Source: Lactococcus sp. S-13 (GTDB lineage: Bacteria > Bacillota > Bacilli > Lactobacillales > Streptococcaceae). From it: DNA of 64,000 nucleotides. Shown here piece after piece: positions 9,685 through 19,150 of the stretch. Every line of letters starts with the position of its first letter. Positions within the stretch are counted from its first letter, which is position 1. The position numbers and the translations under genes are program-made. Below the pieces are notes generated by a model that worked only from the letters and a program-made list of their open reading frames with translations, was not told where the DNA came from and did no database searches. Location of the stretch: the NCBI RefSeq assembly GCF_004210295.1, contig NZ_SDAK01000001.1:2046001-2110000 (forward strand), in the 5' to 3' direction.

Positions 9685-11112
9685 TTATTCAAATTCGTCA
9701 GTAAAATCGTCCCAATCCTCAGCGCCTTCAGAGGAATAAGGGAGAGTAAAACTAAACGTTGTTCCTTTGCCTTCACCATCAGAAGTGGCAAAAATCGAAC
9801 CTCCATGCATTTTGACAATGTCATGGACAATGGACAAGCCGAGACCCGTCCCACCAACTTTGGAGTTTCGTGAAGCATTGTCCACGCGGTAAAAGCGATC
9901 GAAAATCTTGAGCAAATCAGCCTTCGGAATTCCCATTCCTTCGTCACTAATTGAAATCAGGACGTCATTTTCACGCGTTTCCAGACTAATGGTGACTGTT
10001 CCACCTTTTGGTGAATATTTGAGGGCATTGCCGATGATATTATCGACAACTTGAGCCATTTTGTCAGGGTCAATTTCTACCCAGATAGGCTCTTCAGGGA
10101 AATTTCTGACGAAAGTAAAATCAGAACTGATGGAACTGTTCGCTCCAGTTTCGATAATCTGTACCAAACGATCGATTTGATAGTTCAAAAATGCGGTCAG
10201 ATTGATCATTTCTTTTTCTAAAACAATGCGATCTTGATCCATTCGCGAAAGCGTCAGTAAATCAGAAATCATTCGAATCATCCGATCGGTTTCCGTCAGT
10301 GAAACATTGATAAATGAAGAAGCCGTTTCTTTGTCATCAATGGCACCATCTTCCAACGCTTCAAGATAGGCTTTGACGGAAGTGAGTGGCGTTCGCAATT
10401 CGTGTGAAACATTGGAAACAAAGAGACGACGCTCACGCTCAGCTTTGTCTTGCTCAGTCATGTCATGTAAAACGGCAATAATTCCCGAAATAAAACCAGA
10501 TTCCCTCCGAAATAGGGCAAATTTGACGTGCAGAGAAATCGCACCATTATTTCCGTCAGTCGTTTCGATAACAACCTCAGGTTCTTTTTCCAGCAAATCA
10601 TAAAAATTGTACTGATCAGAGATTTGAAGGACTTCGACAAGACTTTTTTGCATCAACTCGTCTTGTGTAGCATTTAGATAACTTAGTGCAGATTTGTTGG
10701 TCATGATAATATTGCCCCGACGGTCGGTCGCAACAACTCCATCAACCATGTAGGCCAAGATACTATCCAGTTGATTCCGCTGATTTTCCAGATTATTCTG
10801 GGTACGGATGATATCCTCGCCAAGTGTTAAAATATTATTGTAAAGATCCGTGATTTCACGGGTTCCTTTAAGATGTTTGTCTCTAGGTAAATAGCCATTT
10901 TTAATATTCGTTATCTGTTTAGAAATAGCAAGAAGCATATGCTGCTGTTGCGCCAAGAAAACCACCACGAAAATTAAAGAGAAAAAATAATTCGCTAAAA
11001 CCGAACCAAAGTGAACCAGATTGTAATCAAAAGCACTCATGAAGAGAATGACAAAAAGAAGTAGATGGGCAACTACTCCTCTAAAGATTAACGACTGGAA
11101 AAACTTAATCAT
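9685..11112 (-). CDS. walK: Sensor histidine kinase WalK (VicK)
   Basis: 475 aa membrane sensor kinase of the essential cell-wall system. Two hydrophobic segments (about residues 9-28 and 37-56) with only about 8 residues between, then a HAMP-like linker, a PAS domain ([19 protein letters not shown]), the phospho-acceptor HELRTPL, and ATPase boxes [22 protein letters not shown] and GTGLGLSI. Streptococcal VicK has one TM segment and staphylococcal WalK a large extracellular loop; this is a third layout. It overlaps walR by 8 nt. Confidence 0.93.
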   Translation of the reverse strand: MIKFFQSLIFRGVVAHLLLFVILFMSAFDYNLVHFGSVLANYFFSLIFVVVFLAQQQHMLLAISKQITNIKNGYLPRDKHLKGTREITDLYNNILTLGEDIIRTQNNLENQRNQLDSILAYMVDGVVATDRRGNIIMTNKSALSYLNATQDELMQKSLVEVLQISDQYNFYDLLEKEPEVVIETTDGNNGAISLHVKFALFRRESGFISGIIAVLHDMTEQDKAERERRLFVSNVSHELRTPLTSVKAYLEALEDGAIDDKETASSFINVSLTETDRMIRMISDLLTLSRMDQDRIVLEKEMINLTAFLNYQIDRLVQIIETGANSSISSDFTFVRNFPEEPIWVEIDPDKMAQVVDNIIGNALKYSPKGGTVTISLETRENDVLISISDEGMGIPKADLLKIFDRFYRVDNASRNSKVGGTGLGLSIVHDIVKMHGGSIFATSDGEGKGTTFSFTLPYSSEGAEDWDDFTDEFE

Positions 11113-11806
11113 GTGGGTTGCTCATGTAGTAGCCAACCCCTCGGCGTGTAGAGACATATTGTGGACGACTTGGTGTGTCTTCGACTTTTTCGCGCAAACG
11201 GCGGACAGTAACGTCAACAGTACGAACGTCACCGAAGTAGTCGTAGCCCCAAACAGTTTCCAAGAGCGCTTCACGAGTAATTACTTCGCCAAGATGTTGA
11301 GCAAGATAATAGAGCAGTTCGAATTCACGGTGTGTGAGATCAAGCTGTTTATCATTTTTGTAAGCAGCGTAATGTGTTGGATTGATACGGAGGTTTCCGA
11401 TAGTCAATTCTTTTTTCACATTATCATTTGTTTCGACAGGTGCGGCATTGACACGACGCAAGTTTGCTTTAATCCGTGCCAAAAGTTCACGATTTGAGAA
11501 AGGTTTAGTGACATAGTCATCTGCACCAAGTTCAAGACCGATTACTTTGTCAAATTCGCTGTCCTTTGCTGAAACCATGATGATTGGTGTTTCTGATGTT
11601 TTACGGATTTCGCGGGCAACATCAAGACCGTCAATTTTAGGTAACATCAAGTCAAGCAAGATAAGGTCAGGTTGCACTTCTTTGAAAGCTTCAAGTGCTT
11701 CTTCGCCATCAAAAGCGGTAAAGACCTCAAAACCTTCTTTGGTAAGATTGAATTTTACAATGTCTGAGATTGGTTTTTCATCATCAACAACAAGAATTTT
11801 TTTCAT
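11105..11806 (-). CDS. walR: Response regulator WalR (VicR)
   Basis: 233 aa OmpR/PhoB-type regulator: receiver domain with acidic pocket VDDEKP, phospho-Asp in [11 protein letters not shown] and Lys in YVTKPF, then a winged-helix C-terminal domain ([33 protein letters not shown]). Partner of WalK, controlling cell-wall hydrolase genes in Firmicutes. Start is preceded by AAAGGAC on the minus strand. First gene of the leftward walRK unit. Confidence 0.96.
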   Translation of the reverse strand: MKKILVVDDEKPISDIVKFNLTKEGFEVFTAFDGEEALEAFKEVQPDLILLDLMLPKIDGLDVAREIRKTSETPIIMVSAKDSEFDKVIGLELGADDYVTKPFSNRELLARIKANLRRVNAAPVETNDNVKKELTIGNLRINPTHYAAYKNDKQLDLTHREFELLYYLAQHLGEVITREALLETVWGYDYFGDVRTVDVTVRRLREKVEDTPSRPQYVSTRRGVGYYMSNPHD

Positions 11807-11967
11807 AGTTGTCCTTTCAGGTGAGTTTTATTTAGTGAAGATTTCTTGCCATTATTTGTTTTTGCCAAATAATAGTAAGCTGTTTCAGTTATATTATACA
11901 ATTTTTAGTAAAATTACGCAAAAACTGGCGTTATTATTTTAGGAAAAAAGCGAAAAAGTTTGTTTTT

Positions 11968-11976
11968 TGGTATAAT
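11968..11976 (+). promoter_or_regulatory. Extended -10 of tmk, leaderless arrangement
   Basis: TGGTATAAT ends 7 nt before the ATG at 11984. A transcript starting at normal distance would begin at or next to the A of ATG. No Shine-Dalgarno present. Confidence 0.65.
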
Positions 11977-11983
11977 AGAGCCT

Positions 11984-12619
11984 ATGAACGGAATATTTAT
12001 TTCTCTTGAAGGGCCTGACGGCGCCGGTAAAACATCAGTTTTACAAGCGATTTTGCCCGAAATCCAAAACATGAAACGCGAAATTGTCGCGACACGCGAA
12101 CCTGGCGGTGTTCGAGTGGCTGAAGAAATTCGCCAAGTTATCCTTAATCCAAAAAATACAGAGATTGATTCTAAGACAGAATTGATGCTTTTTGCGGCAG
12201 CTCGCCGTTTACATATGCAAGAAAAAATTCTGCCAGCTTTAGCTGCGGGGAAAGTTGTTATTGTTGATCGATTTATTGATTCATCGGTGGCCTATCAAGG
12301 TTATGGGCGTGAGCTTGGTGTTGAAGTCGTGGATTGGCTCAACAATTTTGCTACAGATGGCTTAAAACCAGATTTGACCTTGTATTTTGATGTTGACACA
12401 GATGTGGCTCTTGAACGAATCATGAATAATCGAGCAGATGAAATCAATAGATTAGATTTGGAACGCGCAGAAATGCACCGCAAAGTACGTCAAGGTTATT
12501 TGGAAATTGTAGCCAAATCACCAGAACGTTTTGTGAAAATTGATGCGAGTCAACCCTTAAATCAAGTCATCTCTGATACACTTTCTGTCCTTAAAAATCG
12601 TTTTTCTAACGAATTTTAA
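11984..12619 (+). CDS. tmk: Thymidylate kinase
   Basis: 211 aa; phosphorylates dTMP to dTDP. P-loop [11 protein letters not shown]-type motif [19 protein letters not shown] and the LID region around RADEINRLD. An in-frame start at 11960 would precede the promoter, so [10 protein letters not shown] at 11984 is chosen. This ATG appears leaderless. It heads the order tmk-holB-ricT-yabA-rsmI, a conserved replication cluster. Confidence 0.95.
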   Translation: MNGIFISLEGPDGAGKTSVLQAILPEIQNMKREIVATREPGGVRVAEEIRQVILNPKNTEIDSKTELMLFAAARRLHMQEKILPALAAGKVVIVDRFIDSSVAYQGYGRELGVEVVDWLNNFATDGLKPDLTLYFDVDTDVALERIMNNRADEINRLDLERAEMHRKVRQGYLEIVAKSPERFVKIDASQPLNQVISDTLSVLKNRFSNEF

Positions 12620-12759
12620 ATGAAAAAGAACAATTTGTGAAAAAAGTAAAATAAGTAAAACAAGCCGTGAAAAATTTAGAACATTATTTGTAAACTAAAG
12701 GTCAAAGAATGAATAAATTAACAGCTTTTGTATTTTAGGTTTAAAAGAGAGGTTCTTTT

Positions 12760-13620
12760 GTGGAATTAGCAGAGATTCAGCCCCAACTTTTTAAGCAATT
12801 TTCCAAAATTTTGCAAGGGGAAAAATTAAGCCATGCCTACTTGTTTTCAGGTGGTTTTGGCTCGTTTGAATTGGCAATCTGGCTGAGTCAGGCACTTTTT
12901 TGTCAAAGTCCGCAGAATCATTTGCCATGCGGGCATTGCCGCCCTTGTCGTTTGGTCGCTCAGCAAGAATTTACCGATTTGCATCTTGTTGAACCAGAAG
13001 GTCAGATGATTAAAACAGCTCAGATTCGTGAATTGACACAAGTTTTTAGCGAATCTGGCTATGAAGGAAAACAGCAAGTTGTGCTGATTCGAGATGCAGA
13101 AAAAATGCATCCCAACGCAGCCAATGCGCTCCTTAAATCAATTGAAGAACCAGAAACGCAAATCGTCGTTTTTCTGCTAACCAATAATGAAAATATGATT
13201 TTAGAAACGATTAAATCACGGACGCAAGTCATTCATTTTGCAAAAAATGTGTCTTATTTGCAAGGGTTTCTAGAGCAGAAAGGTTTATTAAAAACACAAG
13301 CCGAATTATTGGCACAAATTTGCCATTCGCCAGACGAAGCTTTGGAGATTGGCCAGCAAAATTGGTTCAATGAAGGATTACAAAAACTTCAACATTTGGT
13401 CAAATTGCTCCAAAAGTCAGGGGATGAAGCCTTTTTGTATTTACGAGAAGTGGTTGAACTTTTTGATGATAAAGAAAAGCAAAGCATTGCTTTTGAGTTA
13501 CTTTTGCAGCTCTTTAATCAAGAAAAAATGAGTCCAGAAATCCTCAAAACTTTTCAAGCCATAAAAATGTGGAAAAGTAATGTGCGTTTTGAATCAAGTT
13601 TGAATTTTATCGTTCTATAA
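12760..13620 (+). CDS. holB: DNA polymerase III delta' subunit
   Basis: 286 aa clamp-loader subunit of the AAA+ fold. Seen: SHAYLFSGGFGS (degenerate Walker A), zinc-binding Cys set (CQSPQNHLPCGHCRPC), QVVLIRDAEKMHPNAANALLKSIEEP. It begins with GTG, 7 nt after AGAGAGG. The modified P-loop fits delta', which does not hydrolyse ATP. The 140 nt before it show no gene and no clear promoter. Confidence 0.93.
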   Translation: MELAEIQPQLFKQFSKILQGEKLSHAYLFSGGFGSFELAIWLSQALFCQSPQNHLPCGHCRPCRLVAQQEFTDLHLVEPEGQMIKTAQIRELTQVFSESGYEGKQQVVLIRDAEKMHPNAANALLKSIEEPETQIVVFLLTNNENMILETIKSRTQVIHFAKNVSYLQGFLEQKGLLKTQAELLAQICHSPDEALEIGQQNWFNEGLQKLQHLVKLLQKSGDEAFLYLREVVELFDDKEKQSIAFELLLQLFNQEKMSPEILKTFQAIKMWKSNVRFESSLNFIVL

Positions 13621-13675
13621 AGAATGAAAAAGCTCTCAAAGAAGTGGAAAATTTGCAAGAGAGCAGGAGAAGAAA

Positions 13676-14461
13676 ATGATTTATGAAATTAAATTTGCCC
13701 ATGGAGAGTCAAATATTTTTGCAGAAACAAGCGCGTCTTTCGACGTGCAAAGTAGCGTCATTCTTCGTTCGGAAAAAGGTCTTTTTTATGGAAAAGTGCT
13801 TCGAAAACTGACAGAAACTAATGGAATTGTGCCCAATTTTGAGATTTTAAGAGAGGCTTCGGCTGAGGATTTAGAGAAAATTTCAGCTTTGAAAAAATAC
13901 TCAAGAGCGGCAAAGAAGCGCGTGCGTGAGCTGGTTGAGGTGCAAAACTTAGAGATGAAAATTGTTGATGTGGCTTATAGCTTTGATCAACAGCAACTTT
14001 TTATCTCATTTACTGCTGAAAATCGTGTTGATTTTCGCTTGCTGTTGCGGGAATTAGCGGTCGCTTTTCGGACACGAATTGAGTTGCGTCAGATTGGGCC
14101 ACGTGATGCAGCGAAGGTTTCTGGCGGGATTGGGCCATGTGGACGTCCCTTGTGTTGCTCGGAATTTGTTTATGAATTTCCCAATGTTTCGATTAAAATG
14201 GCGAAAAACCAGAATTTATCCCTCAAGCAGAGCAAACTCAATGGCCTTTGTGGTCGTTTGATGTGCTGTTTAACTTATGAGGATCAATTTTATAGTGAGG
14301 CGCAGAAACGATTTCCCGATTTTGGAGAAACGGTCAACACCGTTGAGGGGCAAGGGCGAGTTATCGGACTCAATGTGCTTAATAATCGAGTCAAAATAAG
14401 ATGTGGAGAATATAGCAAGGAGTTCGAACTTGCAGAAATTGAGGTAAAGCATGGCGGATAA
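13676..14461 (+). CDS. ricT: PSP1-domain protein RicT (YaaT)
   Basis: 261 aa with two Cys clusters ([15 protein letters not shown] and [13 protein letters not shown]) typical of the PSP1/YaaT family. In Bacillus RicT works with RicA and RicF in an Fe-S complex that assists RNase Y in mRNA processing. Its usual place between holB and yabA is kept here. GGAGAAG is the ribosome-binding site, and the end overlaps yabA by 11 nt. Confidence 0.92.
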   Translation: MIYEIKFAHGESNIFAETSASFDVQSSVILRSEKGLFYGKVLRKLTETNGIVPNFEILREASAEDLEKISALKKYSRAAKKRVRELVEVQNLEMKIVDVAYSFDQQQLFISFTAENRVDFRLLLRELAVAFRTRIELRQIGPRDAAKVSGGIGPCGRPLCCSEFVYEFPNVSIKMAKNQNLSLKQSKLNGLCGRLMCCLTYEDQFYSEAQKRFPDFGETVNTVEGQGRVIGLNVLNNRVKIRCGEYSKEFELAEIEVKHGG

Positions 14462-14777
14462 ATATGATATTTTTGAACAGTTGGGGGATTTAGAAAATAC
14501 ATTGACCACAACTTTGGCACAGGTTTCGGGAATTAGACAAGTGCTTGAAGCGTCCATTACGGAAAATGCCACATTACGCATGGAATTAGAAAAATTGCGT
14601 GAACGTTTGGCGGAATTTGAGAAAAAAGAAGTCAAAAAAGAAACCTTGAAAGATCAGCCGAATCCAAATTTGATTCAAATTTTTAATGAAGGTTTTCATG
14701 TTTGTCATCTACACTATGCGGAGCGCTTAGCAGAGGGTGAATCTTGCTTAGATTGTTTGGAGCTTTTGTATCGCTAA
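14451..14777 (+). CDS. yabA: Replication-initiation control protein YabA
   Basis: 108 aa. N-terminal leucine-zipper-like coiled coil (about residues 5-60) and a C-terminal zinc site built from CHLHYAERL and CLDCLELL. YabA binds DnaA and DnaN and limits initiation in Firmicutes. It overlaps ricT at its start and rsmI at its stop (TAATG). Confidence 0.95.
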   Translation: MADKYDIFEQLGDLENTLTTTLAQVSGIRQVLEASITENATLRMELEKLRERLAEFEKKEVKKETLKDQPNPNLIQIFNEGFHVCHLHYAERLAEGESCLDCLELLYR

Positions 14778-15655
14778 TGGAAGAAATGACTTTTAATATT
14801 CAGCGCTCATTTAAGGGCGTAAAAACATCAGGAACGCTGTATTTGGTTCCAACTCCAATCGGAAATATGCAAGATATGACTTTGCGCTCTTTAGAGACTT
14901 TGAAAAATGTAGATTTGATTTGCTCTGAGGATACACGCAATACTTTGCGACTTTTGAATCATTTTGAAATCAAAGTGCCTCAAGAGTCTTTTCATGAGCA
15001 TAATTCACAAGAAAAAATTCCAAAATTAGTGGAGTTTTTACGCTCAGGAAAATCGATTGCACAGGTTTCTGATGCGGGGATGCCGTCAATTTCGGATCCT
15101 GGGCATGATTTGGTTCTTGCAGCGATTGCGCAGCAAATTGATGTGGTTGCCCTTCCTGGTGCTTCAGCAGGGATTACGGCTTTGATTGCTTCAGGTTTAG
15201 TGGCGCAACCTCACATTTTTTATGGTTTTTTACCACGCAAAAAAGGGGAACAGCGCAAGTTTTTCACAAGTAAACTGGCCTACCCTGAAACACAAATTTT
15301 TTACGAAAGTCCTTTTCGAGTTGCTGACACATTGGCAAATATGCAAGAAGTCTACGGCGATCGTCCAGTGGTTTTGGTGCGTGAACTCACTAAAATCTAC
15401 GAAGAATATCGTCGTGGAAAAATTTCGGAAGTCTTAGATTCTTTGACTGAGCAGCCCATCAAGGGCGAATGTTTAATCATTGTTGCTGGTGCTTGCGAAG
15501 ACGTAGCGCTTATTGAGCAAGCAGAAAGTTCTCCTTTAGAAGCGGTGCAAAATCTGATTGCTACGGGAGCAAAGCCCAATGTTGCCATCAAACAAATTGC
15601 TAAAGAACGCGGCTTAAATCGTCAAGAACTTTATGCGCAATTTCATGAATTATAA
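14777..15655 (+). CDS. rsmI: 16S rRNA (cytidine-1402-2'-O)-methyltransferase
   Basis: 292 aa SAM-dependent tetrapyrrole-methylase-fold enzyme acting on C1402 of 16S rRNA. Seen: GTLYLVPTPIGN, SEDTRNTLRLL, SDAGMPSISDPG, ALPGASA. The ATG at 14777 overlaps the yabA stop (TAATG) and indicates coupling; ATG 14786, closer to GGAAG, is a possible alternative. An earlier in-frame start at 14744 lies inside yabA and is not needed. Confidence 0.94.
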   Translation: MEEMTFNIQRSFKGVKTSGTLYLVPTPIGNMQDMTLRSLETLKNVDLICSEDTRNTLRLLNHFEIKVPQESFHEHNSQEKIPKLVEFLRSGKSIAQVSDAGMPSISDPGHDLVLAAIAQQIDVVALPGASAGITALIASGLVAQPHIFYGFLPRKKGEQRKFFTSKLAYPETQIFYESPFRVADTLANMQEVYGDRPVVLVRELTKIYEEYRRGKISEVLDSLTEQPIKGECLIIVAGACEDVALIEQAESSPLEAVQNLIATGAKPNVAIKQIAKERGLNRQELYAQFHEL

Positions 15656-15693
15656 AAAAACTGTCAGCAAATTTGCTGACGGTTTTTGTGTGG
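15652..15693 (+). terminator. Terminator made from an inverted CTGACG pair
   Basis: GTCAGCAAATTTGCTGAC followed by GGTTTTT directly after the rsmI stop. The stem consists of two opposed family units. Confidence 0.8.
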
Positions 15694-15765
15694 GCTGACG
15701 AAAATTTTCGTCAGTAAAATCTCTGTATTTTTAAGTTTTCGTCAGTAAATTCTCTACTGATGAAA
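15694..15765. repeat. CTGACG-family copies
   Basis: GCTGACG (from 15694), then CGTCAG at 15709 and 15740 (spacing 31), each followed by TAAA(A/T)TCTCT, which is the reverse complement of the AGAGAAAA side of the unit. Confidence 0.75.
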
Positions 15766-15778
15766 AAAATTGTGAACT

Positions 15779-15970
15779 TTAGCAGTGACCGTCGACGTTT
15801 TCGTTGATCCACTGTTTTTTCTGGTCGTCAAAAATTCGCAAATGTGGGTCAGTTTGGACGAATTCAATGATTTCATCAGTGGTTAGTCCAGTTTTTTTGA
15901 CTGCACTGCTGACGGTGACCACCTCCATTTTTTCAATCAATTGACGTAAAGTTTCAAATGAGTGATTCAT
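15779..15970 (-). CDS. Small conserved-looking protein, unknown
   Basis: 63 aa, not recognised with certainty. It reads like a small helical domain (FETLRQLIEKMEVVTVSSAVKKTG, then TTDEIIEFVQTDPH). Translation is well supported by AAAGGAG 6 nt before the ATG. A minus-strand extended -10 TGATATAAT lies near 16015-16023, just after the mvaK1 terminator, so it forms its own short unit. A helix-turn-helix-like fold is a guess. Confidence 0.7.
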   Translation of the reverse strand: MNHSFETLRQLIEKMEVVTVSSAVKKTGLTTDEIIEFVQTDPHLRIFDDQKKQWINENVDGHC

Positions 15971-16019
15971 TTTGCTCCTTTCTCTATTTTCAAAAATAAG
16001 AAAGCCTTTTCTTGATTAT

Positions 16020-16056
16020 ATCAAAAAAACCTTGTCTGCTCAACAGCGCAAGGTTT
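16020..16056 (-). terminator. Terminator after mvaK1
   Basis: On the minus strand AACCTTG and CAAGGTT close a hairpin followed by TTTTTTT. Confidence 0.85.
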
Positions 16057-16065
16057 AGTGTTTTT

Positions 16066-16998
16066 TTAAAACGAGTAAATCCATGTGTTTTTGGCTCCAT
16101 TTTTGAGGAGGCGCTGGCTAATGCGGATAGCATCTTTTTCGTTTTCAGCCAAAGCAACCATGACGCCGCCAAGTCCAGAACCCGTCAATTTGGCGCCCAA
16201 AGCTCCAGTATTACGAGCAATTTCAACCAAGCTATCCAGACGAGGATGAGAAACGCCGAGCGCTGTGAGGGCATCGTGTGCTCGATCCATAACCTTGCCA
16301 AATTCTTTGAGTTTGTCGGTCATCAAGAAAGCTTTGGATGCGGTCGCCAATTCACCAAGTTTGTCAAGGTGAGCTTGTGTATTTTCTTTTTCTTCGGCTA
16401 ATTTTTCACGGACAATATTGATGGCTTGGCTAGTAAAACCATGGACACCGGTGTCTCCAATGACGATAAAACCGTGTAAATTAAGCTCAAAAGGCTCAAT
16501 CGTACGATCTTTGACAAACCAAAGCGGATGTTCGGAATTCACTGTTGCGACATCAATTCCTGAAGATTTACCGTGTGTGATATTTTCAGAGAAATTAGCG
16601 TAAAAGAGCAGGTCTTTTTGTGAAAGCTCCGCCTCAAAAAAATCAAAGAAGGCGCGTGTAATTGCTGTGGCAAGAGAAGCTGAGGCTCCTAAGCCCCGTC
16701 CTTGCGGAATATTAGAATCAATTTCCAAAGAAAAAGGCATTTTTGATGAGTGGAATTTGGCAAGCAAACGCATAATCAACTGGCGAATTCCTTCAAATTC
16801 GTCTCCCATCAAGTCTAATCTTCGACGAAATTCATTATTTTCAACGTATTGACCATATTTTGAGGACGTGATGGTAACAGTGGTTTTGAGAATCGTAACC
16901 GGCAAAGCAATTGCTGGCTGACCATAGACAACGGAATGTTCTCCAATCAGGATTAGTTTGGAATGGGCAATTCCGACTCCCATTTTGTTGATTGTCAT
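16066..16998 (-). CDS. mvaK1: Mevalonate kinase
   Basis: 310 aa GHMP kinase that phosphorylates mevalonate, the first kinase step of the mevalonate route to IPP. Seen: GEHSVVYGQPAIALP, ATP loop PQGRGLGASASLATAI and GSGLGGVMVAL near the end. The ATG at 16998 follows AGGAG at 11 nt. It is divergent from mvaD-mvaK2-fni, whereas streptococci usually keep all four in one operon. Confidence 0.95.
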   Translation of the reverse strand: MTINKMGVGIAHSKLILIGEHSVVYGQPAIALPVTILKTTVTITSSKYGQYVENNEFRRRLDLMGDEFEGIRQLIMRLLAKFHSSKMPFSLEIDSNIPQGRGLGASASLATAITRAFFDFFEAELSQKDLLFYANFSENITHGKSSGIDVATVNSEHPLWFVKDRTIEPFELNLHGFIVIGDTGVHGFTSQAINIVREKLAEEKENTQAHLDKLGELATASKAFLMTDKLKEFGKVMDRAHDALTALGVSHPRLDSLVEIARNTGALGAKLTGSGLGGVMVALAENEKDAIRISQRLLKNGAKNTWIYSF

Positions 16999-17207
16999 TT
17001 TTAACAGTTCTCCTGCTAGACTGATTTTGCTTTTATACTTCAGAGCAAAGCAAAAATCGTGATTAGCTTAAGTTCTTAGTTTGATATAGATTTCTGTGCT
17101 GATTTTTCCTGTATTGTCTGTGCGACAAAAACTTACTTGACAATTTTATAAAATTTCCTCTTGAAAATCAAGCTTTTGTTTCTATTTGTGCTGCCTATTG
17201 TATTTTT

Positions 17208-17216
17208 TGATATAAT
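17208..17216 (+). promoter_or_regulatory. Extended -10 of mvaD, leaderless arrangement
   Basis: TGATATAAT ends 6 nt before the ATG at 17223, with no Shine-Dalgarno between. The rest of the 224-nt mvaK1-mvaD gap is AT-rich with no other clear element. Confidence 0.65.
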
Positions 17217-17222
17217 GAGAGC

Positions 17223-18179
17223 ATGAAAAATATTGTCACTGCAAGGGCGCACACGAATATCGCCCTTATCAAATATTGGGGAAAAGCGGATTTGGCGCTC
17301 AATATCCCGACGACGAGTTCTTTATCAATGACTTTAGATCAATTTTATACGACAACTTCGGTTGCTTTTACGCAAGAGCCGAGTGATAGCTTGATTTTGA
17401 ATGCTGAAGCGGTTGATGCGACACGAGTGGGTCAATTTTTAGAGATGATGCGTGGAAAATATGGTGATTTTCCCAAAATTGCGGTTCGGTCGGAAAATCA
17501 TGTGCCGACAGCTGCTGGATTAGCTTCTAGCGCTTCGAGTTTTGCTGCTCTGACGGTTGCAATGTTTGGCCTTTTAGATTTGCCAAAAGACGAACAGGAG
17601 ATGTCACGCCTTGCTAGACGCGGCTCTGGTTCAGCTTCACGCTCTATTTTTGGAAATTTTGCCGTTTGGAACAAAGGAGTGGATGATCAGTCGTCATTTG
17701 CAGAGTCCTTTCACAATGAAGACATCGGACTTTCAATGATTGTGGCTGAGATTTCAGCGGAGCAGAAAAAAATGTCTTCCACCAAAGGGATGCAATTGGC
17801 GCAAACTGCGCCGACCTATGCAGCATGGGTGGAAAAATCAGCCCACCAACTCGAAGAAATGAAAAAAGCCATTCTTCATGCAGACATTGAGAAGGTCGGT
17901 CTGATTGCCCAAGATAATGCTTTGGGAATGCATGAGCAAAATCGCCTCTGCCGTGAACCTTTTGATTATTTCACGGCTCAAACGCAAGCGGTTATTGACT
18001 TTGCTAAGACTTGTTACCGTCAAGGCTTGCTGGCCTTTGTGACGATTGATGCTGGGCCGAATGTAAAAATTATTACGGATCGTGCAAGTGAACGTCGCCT
18101 ACTTGAAAAATTTCAAGCGGAATTTCCTGACTTAACTTTTGACGTGGCGCGAGCTGGAGGGGCTTATGAATATCTCTAA
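17223..18179 (+). CDS. mvaD: Diphosphomevalonate decarboxylase
   Basis: 318 aa GHMP enzyme that turns mevalonate diphosphate into IPP with ATP. Seen: AHTNIALIKYWGK at the N-terminus, the ATP loop PTAAGLASSASSFAALT, RRGSGSASRS, and TIDAGPNVKII. First gene of the rightward mevalonate unit. The 3' end overlaps mvaK2 by 14 nt. Confidence 0.96.
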   Translation: MKNIVTARAHTNIALIKYWGKADLALNIPTTSSLSMTLDQFYTTTSVAFTQEPSDSLILNAEAVDATRVGQFLEMMRGKYGDFPKIAVRSENHVPTAAGLASSASSFAALTVAMFGLLDLPKDEQEMSRLARRGSGSASRSIFGNFAVWNKGVDDQSSFAESFHNEDIGLSMIVAEISAEQKKMSSTKGMQLAQTAPTYAAWVEKSAHQLEEMKKAILHADIEKVGLIAQDNALGMHEQNRLCREPFDYFTAQTQAVIDFAKTCYRQGLLAFVTIDAGPNVKIITDRASERRLLEKFQAEFPDLTFDVARAGGAYEYL

Positions 18180-19143
18180 GCAGACAGTAAGTTGCAAGGT
18201 GCCAGGAAAACTCTTTTTCGCCGGAGAATATGCGGTCACCAAACCAGAACATTTGGCATTGATTACGACAATTGCTTCGGATTTTGAAGTGAACATTTCA
18301 GCGAGCAAGCAAAAATCAGTCTTGAAAACGAATGTAGGCTTGCCTGATTTTGAATTTTCACTGACGAAAATTGATTTTACTAAAGAAAATCCGTGGAATT
18401 TTGCGCTGACGGCTTTGCAAAAAACATTGACTGCTTCTCAAGAATGCGTCAGCAAAATCTCTGAGCAGTCGCTTGAGATTTGTTTGGAAATCCAAAGTCA
18501 AATGGGCTTTGGCGAGCAAAAAAAAGGATATGGTTCTAGTGCTTCGGTTGTGTGTGGGGTGGTTAATGCCGTCAATGCCTATTTTGATTTGCAACTTTCT
18601 TTGGAACAACGTTTTGAACTTGCAGCCGCAGCACATTTTGAGGTGCAGGGATCGGGGTCTATGGGAGACATTGCGGCAATCATGTATGGTGGATCGGTCT
18701 TCTATCAAAACCATTCGCGCATCATGCCTCTTGAAATCCCCTGGGCGACTTATGTTGTTCAGACTGGTAAAGCCGCAAAGACAGCTGAAAAATTGGAAAT
18801 CGAACTAGCTGATGAATTCTACCAAAAATCAAACGAGTTGGTCATTGAAATCGCAACAGCCCTTGATATACAAGACTTTGAATTATTCAAAGAAAAGCTC
18901 TCACAAAATCAACTCTTGCTTTTGGAAAACATCCCTGCGGGCTATATGACCCCAAAATTGGCGCTTGCTTTGAATCTCATCAATACTTATCCAGAATTTG
19001 CTGGGAAAATTTCAGGCGCTGGCTTCGGTGAAAATGTGATTTTATTTGCCCAAAGTGAAGCACCTATCAAAGAACTTCAAGAAAAATTAGAAAATGAAGC
19101 AATCAGTCTTGAAAAATTTACGATTGCGCCCAAAAATAATTGA
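18166..19143 (+). CDS. mvaK2: Phosphomevalonate kinase
   Basis: 325 aa GHMP kinase making mevalonate diphosphate. Seen: VPGKLFFAGEYAV, KGYGSSASVVCGVVNA, SGAGFGENVI. An upstream in-frame start at 18139 is rejected, because the ATG at 18166 has GGAGGGG 5 nt before it inside the mvaD end. Translational coupling with mvaD is likely. Confidence 0.95.
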   Translation: MNISKQTVSCKVPGKLFFAGEYAVTKPEHLALITTIASDFEVNISASKQKSVLKTNVGLPDFEFSLTKIDFTKENPWNFALTALQKTLTASQECVSKISEQSLEICLEIQSQMGFGEQKKGYGSSASVVCGVVNAVNAYFDLQLSLEQRFELAAAAHFEVQGSGSMGDIAAIMYGGSVFYQNHSRIMPLEIPWATYVVQTGKAAKTAEKLEIELADEFYQKSNELVIEIATALDIQDFELFKEKLSQNQLLLLENIPAGYMTPKLALALNLINTYPEFAGKISGAGFGENVILFAQSEAPIKELQEKLENEAISLEKFTIAPKNN

Positions 19144-19150
19144 GAAATAA

